This document shows, one piece after another, positions 62,918 to 64,000 of a DNA stretch of 64,000 bases. Under the pieces are notes generated by a model. The model made no database searches and was not told the DNA's origin. It saw nothing but the letters and a program-made list of their open reading frames with translations. The DNA is taken from assembly GCF_009870785.1 (NCBI RefSeq), contig NZ_WTWX01000002.1:1-64000 (forward strand), read 5' to 3'. The DNA comes from Paenibacillus sp. An7. GTDB taxonomy: Bacteria > Bacillota > Bacilli > Paenibacillales > Paenibacillaceae. Position 1 is the first letter of the stretch. Each line of letters starts with the position of its first letter. The position numbers and the translations under genes are program-made.

Positions 62918-64000
62918 TTAAGCCCCTCCTGTTCCCTTGCTCGGTGTCTTGGTCATATATTTCATGAGCACTTCCTGATTCGCTTCACTCCGGTTCACTT
63001 CCCCGGTAATTCTCCCCGCGTTCATTACATAAATCCGGTCACAGATACCGAGGATCTCAGGCAGCTCTGAGGAAATGACAACGACAGCCTTCCCTTCGCT
63101 GGCAAGCTCCTGAATGATCGAGTAGATCTCAAATTTAGCACCTACATCTATCCCCCGTGTCGGTTCATCCAGAATCAGAATGTCAGGCTCGGAATAAATC
63201 CATTTGCTAAGCACGACCTTCTGCTGGTTTCCACCGCTCAGATTCTGAACTTCCTGCTGGATGCTGGAAGTTTTGATTTTCAGCCTTTTACGCATCGTTT
63301 CAGCTACTACAATCTCTTCATTCTCGTTAATAATCGATGCTTTTTGCAGCTTAGGAAGGCCGGTCAGCGAAATATTACGTTTAATATCCTGTATCAGTAC
63401 CAGCCCATAATCTTTGCGATCTTCTGTGACATAAGCAAATCCATTATCAATAGCTTGACCGATGCTGTTATTTTGAATGACTTCGCCTTCCTTACGAAGC
63501 TCACCCGATATCTTCCGTCCATAAGCTTTACCAAAAATACTCATTGCCAGCTCAGTCCGCCCTGCGCCCATGAGTCCTGCAATTCCAACAATTTCGCCGC
63601 GGCGGACACTTAGATTTACGTTATCCAGCACTTTGCGATCCGCATGGTGCTCGTGATACACCGTCCAATCCTTAACTTCAAGCAGCATTTCTCCTATGTT
63701 CGGCTTGCGCTCCGGATAACGATCCGTCAAATCACGACCGACCATCCCTCTGATAATGCGATCTTCTGTCATATCCTTCGATTTCATATCTAATGTTTCT
63801 ATTGTTTTGCCATCCCGAAGAATCGTGACTGAATCGGATACCTCGGATACCTCGTTCAGCTTATGGGAGATTAAGATACAAGCAATCCCTTGTTTCTTAA
63901 ATTCGAGCATTAACCGGAGCAAGTTTTGGCTGTCGGTTTCATTAAGCGCTGCCGTCGGCTCATCAAGAATGAGCAATTTCACTTTTTTAGAAAGTGCCTT
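62918..64000 (-). CDS. Monosaccharide ABC transporter ATP-binding protein, GguA/MmsA (partial)
   Basis: The C-terminal 360 residues of a CUT2-class ATPase with two fused nucleotide-binding domains; the frame stays open to the window edge. Visible parts are Walker B of the first domain ([13 protein letters not shown]), the second domain with [12 protein letters not shown] (a Walker A lacking the catalytic Lys, as usual in this family), the signature LSGGNQQKV and Walker [14 protein letters not shown]. Its binding protein should lie upstream, outside the window. The sugar is not known; xylose, arabinose or glucose types are possible. Confidence 0.9.
   Translation of the reverse strand, partial: KALSKKVKLLILDEPTAALNETDSQNLLRLMLEFKKQGIACILISHKLNEVSEVSDSVTILRDGKTIETLDMKSKDMTEDRIIRGMVGRDLTDRYPERKPNIGEMLLEVKDWTVYHEHHADRKVLDNVNLSVRRGEIVGIAGLMGAGRTELAMSIFGKAYGRKISGELRKEGEVIQNNSIGQAIDNGFAYVTEDRKDYGLVLIQDIKRNISLTGLPKLQKASIINENEEIVVAETMRKRLKIKTSSIQQEVQNLSGGNQQKVVLSKWIYSEPDILILDEPTRGIDVGAKFEIYSIIQELASEGKAVVVISSELPEILGICDRIYVMNAGRITGEVNRSEANQEVLMKYMTKTPSKGTGGA

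Overview
The window reads as the chromosome of a Gram-positive, low-GC member of Paenibacillaceae, most likely Paenibacillus. This is inferred from the paired LplB/YtcP-type sugar ABC permeases without an ATPase, the YesM/YesN-type two-component pair, an S-layer-anchored multi-module GH16 glucanase, many TTG/GTG starts behind strong GGAGG ribosome binding sites, and several cre-like sites. No rRNA, tRNA, CRISPR array or prophage was recognised.

Layout. 1-149: right end of an IS3-family insertion sequence. 194-4348: odhA-odhB (2-oxoglutarate dehydrogenase E1 and E2), minus strand, beside a long gene-free region. 5062-10133: a Gfo/Idh oxidoreductase, small enzymes (GNAT, ABM, DinB), a MurG paralogue and a PatB-type C-S lyase. 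10522-14081: a sugar ABC importer (two permeases and a lipoprotein) behind a promoter that overlaps a cre-like site. 15001-26667: a beta-1,3-glucan module with a 1479-residue SLH-GH16-CBM enzyme co-oriented with two permeases, a divergent histidine kinase/response regulator pair, and a binding lipoprotein. 26935-29474: a secreted lichenase (GH16) with an upstream cre-like site, then a cell-wall amidase. 29691-39329: mostly single genes (VanZ, GNATs, amino-acid permease, LysE, Nudix, HAD, RNase H, SdpI-like, DJ-1). 39339-46812: GH51 arabinofuranosidase, a heterodimeric ABC exporter and an FUSC-family membrane protein. 46920-54147: a maltose island. 54282-59990: small, poorly known, often membrane-anchored proteins and a GNAT pseudogene. 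60155-64000: glycerate kinase, then permease and ATPase genes of a monosaccharide ABC importer that runs off the window edge.

The most coherent system is the maltose island: a PTS IICB transporter, an adjacent endonuclease/exonuclease/phosphatase-fold protein that fits maltose 6'-phosphate phosphatase (MapP), a divergent LacI regulator, GH65 maltose phosphorylase and beta-phosphoglucomutase. This matches the route described for Enterococcus faecalis: PTS uptake as maltose 6'-phosphate, dephosphorylation, phosphorolysis to glucose and beta-glucose 1-phosphate, then isomerisation to glucose 6-phosphate. A perfect GCAACCGGTTGC palindrome sits between the -35 and -10 of the maltose phosphorylase promoter, and related sites lie between the transporter and regulator genes.

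Less conventional observations include a 28-codon ORF whose transcript can fold as a three-way junction before a U-run, a 24-bp perfect palindrome upstream of the oxidoreductase, a SRPBCC gene that appears to need a CTG or ATT start, a Nudix protein with a damaged Nudix box, and a DUF4269-like domain joined to an unrecognised C-terminal half. All assignments rest on reading the sequence; no database search was run.
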